A stretch of DNA of 64,000 nucleotides, from assembly GCA_964422365.1 (NCBI GenBank), contig CAYRAV010000011.1, positions 1 to 64,000 of the forward strand. The letters run 5' to 3'. Positions 1 through 8,605 of the stretch are shown here, piece after piece (positions within the stretch are counted from its first letter, which is position 1; the number at the start of each line of letters is the position of its first letter). The position numbers and the translations under genes were made by a program. Source of the stretch: CAYRAV01 sp964422365 (lineage in GTDB: Bacteria; Bacillota; Clostridia; Lachnospirales; Lachnospiraceae). Below the pieces are notes generated by a model. That model was given only the letters and a program-made list of their open reading frames with translations, had not been told where the DNA came from and did no database searches.

Positions 1-1394
1 GTAACTTTAGGCATTTCTGTAATCACAGGAGTTGGTGTTGGTGCTGTTGTCTGTACAATCTCTGTTGGTTTTAACTCTGGCTCCTTTGTTTTCTCTATTA
101 CAATTGGAGCTTGTGTAGGAACAGCAGTAGGAGGCTCTGTTATTACCGGTATTGGTGTTGCTGGTGTTGGTTTTGCCACAGGTTTGACAATCATTGGTAC
201 TGTCGGCTCTGGTGTATCTGTCAGCTCTTTCATACAGAAAAATACCCACTTAATCTTTGTTTCTGCATTTCCTATATTCCAATCAGGATTAAGTGTAATA
301 CTTGCCCGCAGATCAACCATATCTCCCTTTTTGAACACACCAAGAAGAATCTTATTTTCCTCTCCCTTTTCATTGCTCATCTCGCCTAAAGTACCTTTAT
401 AGATTTCTTCTAGTGTTCCATCTCCTAAAACTTTATTTACTTTCAATTCAATATTCTGTAACAAAAGCTCCATCGCTTCCATTGCTTCCTTGTTAGAGTA
501 ATCATTCTCTGCCGGTTTTGCATACAGGTAAATTGCCACCTGTTCCTCACTTCTATTCGCTATTGTAATATCCTGTATTTTCGTATCACCTGGCAGTATA
601 TCACTCATATTTAAAAATAAATTTTCTCCATGTAATGTAATAAATTGACTGGCATCATCAGCAAATTCTACATTTGGCTGAGATGAGGAAACTACATTCG
701 GTGTTTTGGAAGTTTCTGGTATTGCTGTAGAATTAAACTTTATCCTATCATTATTCCAGCCAGCTACCTTACCTGCCTCTCCGGAATCGAATATAACATA
801 ATCATGAAGAAACTGTTCTGATATATCCTGTACAGCTTCGGCATAGGCAGACACATTTCCCTGCCTGTCCTGATATTTCTTCTTGTATCTTGTTTCCACT
901 ACACAGTCATCCTTATCTCTCACCTGCTCCACAATGTCATCTGTAATCTGATAGGAATAGGCAATTGCTGATGTTGTTTCCTTCACCTTTAGCAAAGTTT
1001 TATAGTAAAAATATCCATCCGATTCATTATAAGTCCAGTCCTCATTTTCTTCTGTTTCAAATGAAATATAATCCGGATTGCAGATTGCAGAATCTATCCG
1101 CTCTCCTTCTCCAGCAGAAGTATCTATTTCAGACCAGTATTTATCAAATCTCAACCGCACATATACCGGTTTTTTGCCTGTATTTTTAACAGCGACCTTC
1201 TTATGCCTTACCATACTGAATGACAATCTGTCTGCTGTTTCTTCTGAATATTCTAATGTTATACCAATATTACTGATCGTTACCACATTTGTGGTATCTT
1301 TGCTGATATAACTGTAAGAAGCATAGGCAACCTGTGTTGCAGAAAATAACATGCTTATTATTGATACTGCACATACAAATCTCTTCCATTTCAT
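1..1394 (-). CDS. TasA/camelysin-like secreted fibre protein, 3' end off the window
   Basis: The frame is open from ATG at 1394 to the left edge, so 464 residues are visible and the C-terminus is missing. AGGTGAGG lies just upstream of the ATG. A signal peptide (MKWKRF, then a hydrophobic stretch ending near ATQVAYAS) is followed by VVTISNIGITLEY, a strand typical of TasA/CalY-type proteins. The motifs YVRLRF and GYFYYKTLL recur in the paralogues just upstream. The visible C-terminal 60 residues are Thr/Pro-rich (repeated PTP and TEMP-like runs), like a wall-spanning stalk. It is last in a run of SipW-type substrates, so I infer a matrix fibre or adhesin component. Its exact role is unknown. 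Confidence 0.75.
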   Translation of the reverse strand, partial: MKWKRFVCAVSIISMLFSATQVAYASYSYISKDTTNVVTISNIGITLEYSEETADRLSFSMVRHKKVAVKNTGKKPVYVRLRFDKYWSEIDTSAGEGERIDSAICNPDYISFETEENEDWTYNESDGYFYYKTLLKVKETTSAIAYSYQITDDIVEQVRDKDDCVVETRYKKKYQDRQGNVSAYAEAVQDISEQFLHDYVIFDSGEAGKVAGWNNDRIKFNSTAIPETSKTPNVVSSSQPNVEFADDASQFITLHGENLFLNMSDILPGDTKIQDITIANRSEEQVAIYLYAKPAENDYSNKEAMEAMELLLQNIELKVNKVLGDGTLEEIYKGTLGEMSNEKGEENKILLGVFKKGDMVDLRASITLNPDWNIGNAETKIKWVFFCMKELTDTPEPTVPMIVKPVAKPTPATPIPVITEPPTAVPTQAPIVIEKTKEPELKPTEIVQTTAPTPTPVITEMPKV

Positions 1395-1409
1395 GCTCCT
1401 CACCTCCAG

Positions 1410-2207
1410 TTATCTCTCATCGCTTATTGTTGTATCTGTAATTCCAATATTCAATCTAAAACTATCCCTAAAGTCTGTAGCAGCCTCCTGCCATGTAATG
1501 CCCTCTCCTGCCTGCACAGCATAAGCTTTCACATGTATCTGAAATGCAATTGGCTGTCCGGTTTTATATCCTGCTGTTCCGACAGCACTAACCATATTTT
1601 CCTTGTATACCGGGATATCAGTCCTTATCTTCACTTTATTAAATAATACTGTTGTGTGTTCCACACCATTTACTTCTTTTTCAAAAGGAATCAGTTCTTC
1701 TATGCCATCTTTCTGCCTGGTTCCTTTTCCATAGAAAAATGTTTCATAATCATCTACAGTAAACCAGCCTTCTCCAAGTTTTTCCTGCTGAAAGCCCTGT
1801 TTGTCATCTATATTAGTTCCAATAGAAGCATATTCTTTAAACTCTGTATAAGTTACCTGCTCTGTATCGGAAAAATTTCCATCTCCATCTTTATCTATAT
1901 AATATAACACTGTTGCTGCGATATATTCCTTGTCTAATCCATTTGCAATTGACATGGTTGGATCTTTATCAACACTATCGCCAGGTAAAAAATTCATAAT
2001 CTTATTGATTGCAGTCTTATCAAATTGAGGTTCTGTTAAACTAATATCTACACCTTTTCCCAATGTAAAGGTATTCCTTGTATCGTCTGATCTGGCAGTT
2101 AATAATGCCATTGTCAGCCAAACAACAGTGGTGACTACAATGAACAAAAAGATAAAAAAGAGAGTACTTATTTTAAAACGTTTATGCCTTGTTTTTTGAT
2201 TTGTCAT
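1410..2207 (-). CDS. SipW-dependent TasA-like secreted protein
   Basis: This 265-residue protein starts at ATG 2207, nine bases after AGGAGG; the in-frame GTG at 2216 overlaps that site and is rejected. A basic N-terminus (KTRHKRFK) precedes a long hydrophobic segment ending in MALLTARSDDTRNTFTLG, the ALL-x-N-TFT pattern of SipW-processed precursors. The mature part has YIAATVLYYI, a DKDGDGNFSD acidic loop that could bind calcium, TTVLFNKVKI and IAFQIHVKAYAVQA, the three conserved blocks of this family. It lies 15 bases upstream of the last fibre gene and 157 bases downstream of the previous one. A subunit of an extracellular fibre is inferred. Confidence 0.78.
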   Translation of the reverse strand: MTNQKTRHKRFKISTLFFIFLFIVVTTVVWLTMALLTARSDDTRNTFTLGKGVDISLTEPQFDKTAINKIMNFLPGDSVDKDPTMSIANGLDKEYIAATVLYYIDKDGDGNFSDTEQVTYTEFKEYASIGTNIDDKQGFQQEKLGEGWFTVDDYETFFYGKGTRQKDGIEELIPFEKEVNGVEHTTVLFNKVKIRTDIPVYKENMVSAVGTAGYKTGQPIAFQIHVKAYAVQAGEGITWQEAATDFRDSFRLNIGITDTTISDER

Positions 2208-2364
2208 TGTAATCACCTCCTGTCAAATTAAATTTTGTTTTGGTTTTATTCTATATGTGTTGTCTGGTCTGCCTGATAAGCAAATAACCATTTTAATGTG
2301 TACATTTACTGTTTAAAGTCCTGTTGATTTATTCGTATGCTTTGTATTTGTTCCATCCACAGCT

Positions 2365-3597
2365 TTATTCCGCCATAAATTTATCTAATTCCTCCTGTGC
2401 CTTCTCTGTTGCATTAGCATCTGTTGCTGTTCCACCAGGAGCTACCATAGGCTTTCCATCCACATATGCCTGTATTGCATAACCTTGTACAATAATGCGG
2501 AATGGAATTAAACCAGTTTTCTTAGCCTGACCACTTGTTGTTACAGTTATGTCCGCACCAGATTCATCCTTAATATAGTCTCCATTTTTATCCATAAGCT
2601 TTCCTGTTGAATCCGCATATATTGTGCCTTTTATATATTTCCCATTACTATTTTTAACCCTGTCTCCATTCTGTGATTCCAAAACAAATCCTTCTGCATC
2701 TTTATATACACCATATACATCATTTCCTTTTACATCCTTTTCATATAATGTACCAAGAGTTGCAGAAAAAGTATGTTCAGTATCTTGACTTATATCAGTA
2801 GGAACTTTGAGAGTATCAAATAGTGGATCTGTTTTGTAATCTGTTTGAGGACCATACCCTGACACATTAATTATATTACCATCTTTATCAGATACATACG
2901 GATTTAATATGTTCTTGTAATAAAAAACTGTTTTGTCGTCATTCGCTACCCAATTCTGTGAAAATCCTATTTTATTAGTATCTGATGAGTTATCACTATA
3001 TATTTTTGCTAACTGTACAATATCTTCATATGTAGCATTTTTCCAGTTGCTATTCTCATCATCAGGATCATACTTCTTTTCCTCCTCTGTTAACGGATCA
3101 GTGGTAGTAACTTTTCTGCCATCCCAGATCTGATATTCCAATTTTATTGCCACATATGCACATGCACTCTTCCATAAATTGGTTTCCTTCTCTTTTGCTA
3201 TTGCTGCCTCAATCTGCTCTGCAGTTTTACCCTCAGTATCAATTTTAACTTTTGTAGTATTATACCATGTTGGATCTTTACCTATTTCCATGCCTGGTGT
3301 ATAAGATTCTGCCTTATTTTTACCAGGTTCTGGGGTTGGATCTACTCCCGGTCCTGGGGTTGGTCTCGGAGTCGCTCCTGGATCCGGATCTTCTCCATCC
3401 CAGCTCGGTTCTCCTATCTCCATATCATCAATGTCTGATTTGGCAACAAAGGTATTGACTACTGGATCTGATTTTTTGTTTAACAATGCCAGCGTAATTG
3501 CTACTGTGATACCGATTACTAACACAAATGCAACAAGAATACTAAATGACTTTAAAACTTTGTGTTTTTTGTTGTTTGTTTTCATATTTCTTGACAT
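2365..3597 (-). CDS. SipW-dependent TasA-like secreted protein with Pro-rich linker
   Basis: This 410-residue protein starts at ATG 3597 behind GAGGTGAT; the upstream in-frame GTG at 3606 sits inside that site. The N-terminus is basic (KTNNKKHK), then hydrophobic, ending TLALLNKKSDPVVNTFVAK, the SipW-type signature. A DPDPGATPRPTPGPG linker follows near residue 75. Family blocks are CAYVAIKLEYQI, TVFYYKNIL, PLFDTLKV and FRIIVQGYAIQAY. A 60-residue insertion rich in D, G, N and K (DKNGDYIKDESG) before the last block looks repetitive and may bind calcium. It is one of six paralogues in the cluster. The fibre role is inferred from the family and from sipW nearby. Confidence 0.78.
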   Translation of the reverse strand: MSRNMKTNNKKHKVLKSFSILVAFVLVIGITVAITLALLNKKSDPVVNTFVAKSDIDDMEIGEPSWDGEDPDPGATPRPTPGPGVDPTPEPGKNKAESYTPGMEIGKDPTWYNTTKVKIDTEGKTAEQIEAAIAKEKETNLWKSACAYVAIKLEYQIWDGRKVTTTDPLTEEEKKYDPDDENSNWKNATYEDIVQLAKIYSDNSSDTNKIGFSQNWVANDDKTVFYYKNILNPYVSDKDGNIINVSGYGPQTDYKTDPLFDTLKVPTDISQDTEHTFSATLGTLYEKDVKGNDVYGVYKDAEGFVLESQNGDRVKNSNGKYIKGTIYADSTGKLMDKNGDYIKDESGADITVTTSGQAKKTGLIPFRIIVQGYAIQAYVDGKPMVAPGGTATDANATEKAQEELDKFMAE

Positions 3598-3633
3598 AAC
3601 TATCACCTCTTCAAAATTTTTTATATGATTTTG

Positions 3634-4614
3634 TTACTCTGTTACTTCTGCTTCATCATAAATCGTTGCTGGGTGCTGTCCTATTAATTTATCAAGAGCA
3701 GTCTGTGCATTATCCCCGCCAGATGGATTAGTACTCTTTAGGGTAATGTCTTGCCCATTTTCATATGCCTGCACAGCAAAACCTTCTACAACAATACGGA
3801 AACCAGCTAAACCTTCGTGCTTACTAACTGTTATTATAGTCTTATCACCTTCAGTCTTTTCTGTATAGTGGTCCGTTTCTTCACATTTCAATAATGTATC
3901 AGATGCCAAAGTATCTTTAATCTTTACATAATCAAATAATGTGCTTGTAACATTACCTGTACTTGCTCCTGTTTCCTTTGTTCCATTCAACGCATTTTTA
4001 TAGTAGAATATGGTATTCTCAGCCATACCAGTACCAGCTTTTACATCCCAGTCTGTAAGATTAAATCCTGCTGTCGTACTACTTGTTACATATACATCAG
4101 CCAATTGTTGAAATGTTTTATATGAAATTGTTTCCCAATATGATTTATCTACAGTCTTTTCCTCACCATCCTCTTCGACTTTGACTTTATCTGTTCTTTT
4201 TATCTGATAAGTCAGCCTTAAAGCTACATACTCTTTTGCATCATTCTCATAACCTGTTTTTATTGTTGTAATATTGGTTAGTTTTGGATCCTTTGGTATC
4301 TCCTGGTTAGGTGAATAATTTTTAGCCATATTTTGACCTAACCCTGGATCTAGTTCAGTCCATTTCTCTGTATCATCGGGATCATCTGGATTTTTCTCGC
4401 CATAATCACTACCTACCAATCCATCCCATTTCGTTTCATCTAACTGAATCTTAAGCCCTTCTGTACCAGTAAAAACGTTTATTTTCGGATCTGAAGTCTT
4501 CGTTAATAATGCCCATGTTACTGCCACTGTTATTCCAATCACAAGCACAAATGCTGCAAGAATTCCAACACTTTTCATTACTTTATGATTTTTTCTTCTA
4601 TTTCTACCTGCCAT
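3634..4614 (-). CDS. SipW-dependent TasA-like secreted protein
   Basis: This is a 326-residue protein with a clear GGAGG ribosome site before ATG 4614. The N-terminus MAGRNRRKNHKVMK is followed by a hydrophobic helix and VTWALLTKTSDPKINVFTG, the SipW-type processing signature. Conserved blocks are EYVALRLTYQIK, NTIFYYKNAL, STLFDYVKIKD and AGFRIVVEGFAVQAY. It is closest to its downstream neighbour (2365-3597), with which it shares the K-V-x-K-S helix start and block spacing, so a local tandem duplication is likely. Genes on each side lie within about 40 bases, consistent with one transcript. Function as a fibre subunit is inferred. Confidence 0.78.
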   Translation of the reverse strand: MAGRNRRKNHKVMKSVGILAAFVLVIGITVAVTWALLTKTSDPKINVFTGTEGLKIQLDETKWDGLVGSDYGEKNPDDPDDTEKWTELDPGLGQNMAKNYSPNQEIPKDPKLTNITTIKTGYENDAKEYVALRLTYQIKRTDKVKVEEDGEEKTVDKSYWETISYKTFQQLADVYVTSSTTAGFNLTDWDVKAGTGMAENTIFYYKNALNGTKETGASTGNVTSTLFDYVKIKDTLASDTLLKCEETDHYTEKTEGDKTIITVSKHEGLAGFRIVVEGFAVQAYENGQDITLKSTNPSGGDNAQTALDKLIGQHPATIYDEAEVTE

Positions 4615-4641
4615 ATGTCATGCCTCCTTCGCTTGCATATA

Positions 4642-5784
4642 CTATTTTCTTGTTACTGCTTTTATGGTGCTCCATTTTCCGTACAAGTTCTGCTTCTTTT
4701 CATCTACTTTTACGGTTTTATATGCTCTTATTCTGATATAACATTTCTTTCCACTGAAAGCTTTATTCATTTTTTTGGTAATTGTTGTACTTTTGCCAAT
4801 GGTTAAGTTCTTTGTATTCTTTTTACCAAATTTCTTACTTGTGCAATACTGAATGTGATATCCTGTGGCATCACTGTCCTTTTTCCACTTTAATTTGATA
4901 CCTTTTTTACCTGTTGCCGCTGCAGAGCGAATAATGCTCTGTTTTGGATGTACCATTACTATTGTTTTTCCAACATATTGATTAAATTGCTCTGTTTCCT
5001 TTACTGTGATTGTAATCACACATACACCAGAACCTTTTATCTTTACTGTTCCTGTTTCATCCACTTCTGCTACAGCCTGATTTGATGTGTGAAATGATAT
5101 TGTACCATTACCTTCTGTTTGTTTTACTTCCAGTTTAAAATCATCATCTCCAGTTACTTTTTTAATGCTTTTTAAAAATTTTAATACTGGATCTGATTTT
5201 TCTGTCTTTTCTGTCGCTATAGATGATGGTGAAGTAACATACCAGTATGCATCAGCATTCTCAACACTTACTTTGTAAGCTTCAGATAATAAAATTCTTC
5301 CTAAACCTCTTGTTTGCAACGGTTCAGCACAATAAAATTGGCCATTTGTATAATCTGTAAGCAGTACTGCATGTGGAGTATCTCTATCATAAAGTACAAT
5401 ACCTTCCGTATGACTCTTTAACAGTTGTATTAATGTATCTGTATTCATGATTCCTCCTGGCAGGTCACCATAACTTACTGTAATACCGTCATATGAGAAA
5501 TCATGCAGCAATCCTGCTTCATTAAGCCATGCGGTGTTTTTGATTGTTGTTTCGGTAATGGATGCCCAATTAGCATCCCCTCTTAGCATCGCTGCTCTTC
5601 GCATCATCATAGCAGCAGCACATAATGTACATGTATCACTCTCTTCCTGTTTTAAAAATACACTACTTTGATTGATATCATCAAATGCTGCTTCCACTTC
5701 CAACATAGTATTTGATATACAAAGTGCAGTGATGATAAGCAGACATACAATAAAACCAATCCGCTTCTCTAATTCCTTTTTCAA
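4642..5784 (-). CDS. secreted C39-like cysteine peptidase with Ig-like and Fn3-like domains
   Basis: I chose TTG 5784, six bases after AAGG; the ATG at 5802 lies in frame but has no ribosome site. The protein is about 380 residues. A signal peptide (KKELEKRIGF and a hydrophobic run to LEVEA) leads into a papain-like peptidase of the C39_2 type. It has a Q then TCTLCAAAMM (nucleophile Cys, near residue 55) and TPHAVLLTDY (catalytic His). The acidic third position appears as AEPL, with Glu where Asp is usual. A Big2-like segment (SNQAVAEVDETGTVKIKG) and a C-terminal Fn3 domain (KLKWKKDSDATGYHIQY) follow. Sitting among the fibre genes, it may process, crosslink or anchor them; this is inference. 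Confidence 0.7.
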   Translation of the reverse strand: MKKELEKRIGFIVCLLIITALCISNTMLEVEAAFDDINQSSVFLKQEESDTCTLCAAAMMMRRAAMLRGDANWASITETTIKNTAWLNEAGLLHDFSYDGITVSYGDLPGGIMNTDTLIQLLKSHTEGIVLYDRDTPHAVLLTDYTNGQFYCAEPLQTRGLGRILLSEAYKVSVENADAYWYVTSPSSIATEKTEKSDPVLKFLKSIKKVTGDDDFKLEVKQTEGNGTISFHTSNQAVAEVDETGTVKIKGSGVCVITITVKETEQFNQYVGKTIVMVHPKQSIIRSAAATGKKGIKLKWKKDSDATGYHIQYCTSKKFGKKNTKNLTIGKSTTITKKMNKAFSGKKCYIRIRAYKTVKVDEKKQNLYGKWSTIKAVTRK

Positions 5785-5939
5785 TACCAGCCTTCCCCTC
5801 ATGATATTACACTTTAAATATCTTACCTGCTTTTCTCATACTGCATACTTCACTTTCTGGTTCTCCAAACCATATTTGCGATTATAGTATGCAGCATGAG
5901 ATATTGTTTTCCATTTATTCGTTGTATAACATATATGTA

Positions 5940-6974
5940 CTAATTCTTTGCATCATAAGCATCAAATACAGATTTCAAACTTGCTAAAATTGTTGTATCT
6001 GGTGTTTTACCACTTTCAGAAGCACCCAATTGGCTAGGATCTTTCAAAGTATCTCTAGCTATAATAGCTGATTCTACATTGATAGAAAACTCTGGTAAAT
6101 TTGAGTATGTATAATATGTTTTGCTGTCAAATATATTTGTTATTGCATATTTCTGTTCATCATCATCGGCAGCAGATAGGAAAATGTTATCGTAGTCTGC
6201 TGTCTGAGAATTAATATGTACTGTATCAAATAAAGTTGCTGTAGAAGCAATAGCATCATCTGTTTTCTTATCTAATGGAAGTTTGTAATAGTAGTAATAG
6301 TAAATATGATTATCCTCTTTTACACCTGTTGTTACTTTATAGTAGTTATCGAATGCATCTGTAAGATCTTTTTCATTTGGGCTTGGTTCTGTGCCTGATG
6401 TCCATAATTCCTTTTCTTTTGCATTGTCTGAAATAGCCCCAACAGTATATAACTGCCAATTATCACTTACTGATTCAGTACCTGTAGAACCATTTATATA
6501 CTCTCCAGTTTCTGGATTTTTTGCATCTCCCACTGAAATTCTTGCTAATTTAGAGAACTCAGAATATGTTACTGGTATCTTTGTTGCATCATCAGCAGCA
6601 TCTTCTTTACCATTAATTGTATATTCCACACGCATCATAACCCATACTTCCTCATCCACACTTAGGTTCGCAACCTGAGGATTTTTATTAATTACCATAC
6701 CAGGTGTATATGGATCTGATTCATTAATACCATAATAAGGATCATCTGGTTTATCGTCTGGAGTTGGGTCTTCTGGTGTTGAATCATCCCAGCTAGTTTC
6801 ATAAGTACTTCCTTGTACACCCTTACTACCTGTAAATGTATTCTCTTTCTTATTTGTCTTTGCTGATAATAATGCCAATGTAATACCAACAGATACCCCA
6901 ACAATTAATACTAATGTTGCTACAGTAGCAACCATATTTCTCATTTTCTTTTTTAATTTTCTATTTCTGCTCAT
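5940..6974 (-). CDS. SipW-dependent TasA-like secreted protein
   Basis: A 344-residue protein starting at ATG 6974 behind GGAGG. A very basic N-terminus (SRNRKLKKKMRN) and hydrophobic segment end in TLALLSAKTNKKENTFTG, a textbook SipW-type cleavage region. An acidic Pro-rich linker (TPEDPTPDDKPDD) follows. The family blocks are VWVMMRVEYTI, HIYYYYYYKLPL (an unusual run of six tyrosines), ATLFDTVHI and PEFSINVESAII. It is the most divergent of the long paralogues, with a large middle insertion around GSTGTESVSDNW. The neighbouring peptidase is 155 bases downstream. It is probably a fibre subunit; no enzyme motif is seen. Confidence 0.76.
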   Translation of the reverse strand: MSRNRKLKKKMRNMVATVATLVLIVGVSVGITLALLSAKTNKKENTFTGSKGVQGSTYETSWDDSTPEDPTPDDKPDDPYYGINESDPYTPGMVINKNPQVANLSVDEEVWVMMRVEYTINGKEDAADDATKIPVTYSEFSKLARISVGDAKNPETGEYINGSTGTESVSDNWQLYTVGAISDNAKEKELWTSGTEPSPNEKDLTDAFDNYYKVTTGVKEDNHIYYYYYYKLPLDKKTDDAIASTATLFDTVHINSQTADYDNIFLSAADDDEQKYAITNIFDSKTYYTYSNLPEFSINVESAIIARDTLKDPSQLGASESGKTPDTTILASLKSVFDAYDAKN

Positions 6975-7180
6975 ATGTATTCCTCCTTACATACCTTCTA
7001 AATTACCTAACTGTTTTCCTCTTACTTTTTAACTGCTATCCACTATCATGTTCATTCACATCTTTTATGTAATATCCCTTTTCTTTTTTGTTATGATACA
7101 CCTCCCTATATTCCTTTACGCATTGTAATTTTATCATAAATTCTATTATTTTTCTCATTTACTCTTCACCCCTTTCTCCG

Positions 7181-7858
7181 CTACTTCAATATATCTTTAA
7201 GATTAACATTCCATACTTTATCTGCTTTGGCTGTATCACCATTTTCATCTGTTTCTACTGTATCAACAACAACGCTGAATTCTATGTATTGTCCATTTTC
7301 CTTTAATTTATCCTCTGTTGGCGAAATAATTCTGACTGAATCAAATAATTTTGTTGTTTGTCCGCCTGGCTCTAATGATTTCTTATAATAGTAATAACCA
7401 TCATTTGCACTTTGTTTCCAACCTTCACCAATACCATTAATAATGTAATTTACCATTGCACTCTCTGCATCATTCCCATCTGCATATTTTACAACTGCAA
7501 CTATTCTTGCCCGTACATATTCATATGTTACATTATCAATTGGATTTGTAAAATATGCTTTTTTGGTTTTACTGGTATCACCTTTTACATGTACATTGCC
7601 ATCTTCGTCTACTGTATATTCTTTTCCATTTGGTTCTTCTATCTCCACATTTGTATACCTCTTTGGTACAAAGGCATTTGCTTTCATATTTGTATATTTC
7701 TGGAATAGTTCTGCAAAGGATGCCATAGAATACATTTGTGTACCCTGCATGGATAGTACAGCTACTAAAGTATATGTACAAATTCGTTTGAATTTGACTG
7801 TTCTCTTCTCACGCTGTTTCTCTTTCATATAATCACTGTAATACACAACTTGTTTCAT
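7181..7858 (-). CDS. TasA-family-like secreted protein, first gene of the fibre operon
   Basis: A 225-residue protein starting at ATG 7858, with GGAGGTG seven bases upstream; an in-frame GTG at 7867 overlaps the ribosome site. The N-terminus (KEKQREKRTVKFKR) precedes a weak hydrophobic segment (TLVAVLSMQGTQMYSMASFAE). The ALL-TFT processing signature of its neighbours is absent, so it may be handled differently. The shared blocks are present: YVRARIVAVVKY, GYYYYKKSL, TTKLFDSVRI and IEFSVVVDTVET. It is the first intact gene after a good promoter at 8409-8437. It could nucleate or cap the fibre in the way TapA does for TasA; that is a positional guess. Confidence 0.68.
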   Translation of the reverse strand: MKQVVYYSDYMKEKQREKRTVKFKRICTYTLVAVLSMQGTQMYSMASFAELFQKYTNMKANAFVPKRYTNVEIEEPNGKEYTVDEDGNVHVKGDTSKTKKAYFTNPIDNVTYEYVRARIVAVVKYADGNDAESAMVNYIINGIGEGWKQSANDGYYYYKKSLEPGGQTTKLFDSVRIISPTEDKLKENGQYIEFSVVVDTVETDENGDTAKADKVWNVNLKDILK

Positions 7859-8040
7859 ATGACACACCTCCTTCCATTTACTTTTCCTTCTACAACAAAA
7901 TGATGTCTGTCTTTTCCAAAACTATTACCAATCAAACAAAGAGAAATACCGATATTCCCAAAACTTACTTTTTTGATTATCTTTGCCCTATAAAACTCTG
8001 GATTGTTTTTTGAAAAGGAAAATATGCTTTGATTCCACAT
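7855..8040 (-). pseudogene. possible decayed TasA-like gene fragment
   Basis: An open stretch of 61 codons has no convincing ribosome site. It contains VSFGNIGISL, which resembles VTISNIGITL of the fibre protein at 1-1394. It follows a decayed sipW start (8090-8185) in the same direction, so the two together could be what remains of a second sipW-fibre pair. The match is only about ten residues, so chance is possible. Confidence 0.22.
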
Positions 8041-8089
8041 AAATAAAACTTGTGTCTGTTTTCAACCAAAACACGACAAGGCTAATAAT

Positions 8090-8185
8090 CTAAAAACTTT
8101 GGTATATAAATATTCCTCTCATTAAAGATATAATCGTTATCTTAATATCTGATAACACAATATGTAATGTTCTTATTGCTGTCAT
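8090..8185 (-). pseudogene. decayed 5' end of a second sipW gene
   Basis: ATG at 8185 follows GGGAGG and opens 31 codons ending in TAG. The peptide begins MTAIRTLHIVLS and continues IISLMRGIFIYQ, matching the start of the intact SipW (MGAIKKIHIVLS, IIVLMGGIFFIP) at 14 of 31 positions. The DNA match includes the ribosome site and the run ATACATATTGTGTTATC versus TTACATATTGTGTTATC. No remainder of the gene follows, so this is a truncated duplicate. Confidence 0.65.
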
Positions 8186-8408
8186 AATAATCGTCCTCCC
8201 AAATTCTTATTACCACTTTTCATTTGTTCTTTGAACAAATGATTTTCTTACTTAATTATCTGTCCTTTCATCAGATACTTTCCTGTTTTAACAAAACGTA
8301 ATATTTTTGCAACATTTTTTCTATTTTTTAATAACATATTGTTAATATGCACAATATTTTTAATTTTTTTGTAATAATTTATGTTTTCTCTTGTTTTTTT
8401 ATGTGTTT

Positions 8409-8437
8409 ATTATAACATATTACTTATTTTTAATCAA
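8409..8437 (-). promoter_or_regulatory. predicted sigma-A promoter of the fibre operon
   Basis: On the minus strand TTGATT is followed by exactly 17 bases and TATAAT. It lies in a very AT-rich gap downstream of the sipW terminator and upstream of both the sipW relic and the first fibre gene, so transcripts would carry a leader of about 540 bases. Confidence 0.55.
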
Positions 8438-8546
8438 TATCTTTCTTTATTTTGTGCATTTTTTTGTTAGTTTGCACACAATTCATACTTGTTTTTCATC
8501 CATTTTCCCCTTTTTCTTGTATAAATTCCATAATAAAAGGGTATAA

Positions 8547-8589
8547 AATAAACCGTCAAAATACTTTTTGGTCATTTTGACGGTTTATT
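8547..8589 (-). terminator. rho-independent terminator after sipW
   Basis: A perfect 16-bp stem (AATAAACCGTCAAAAT and its complement) with an 11-base loop sits 17 bases past the sipW stop. TTTTATAC follows the stem on the minus strand. It separates sipW and the polyamine genes from the fibre operon. Confidence 0.8.
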
Positions 8590-8605
8590 CTATGCCCTCT
8601 ATTTC

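Noticed and set aside
7..249. 80-codon minus-strand frame at the left edge
   Set aside because: It is another frame over the Thr/Pro-coding end of the fibre gene, which is open from 1394 to the edge and has a signal peptide and ribosome site.
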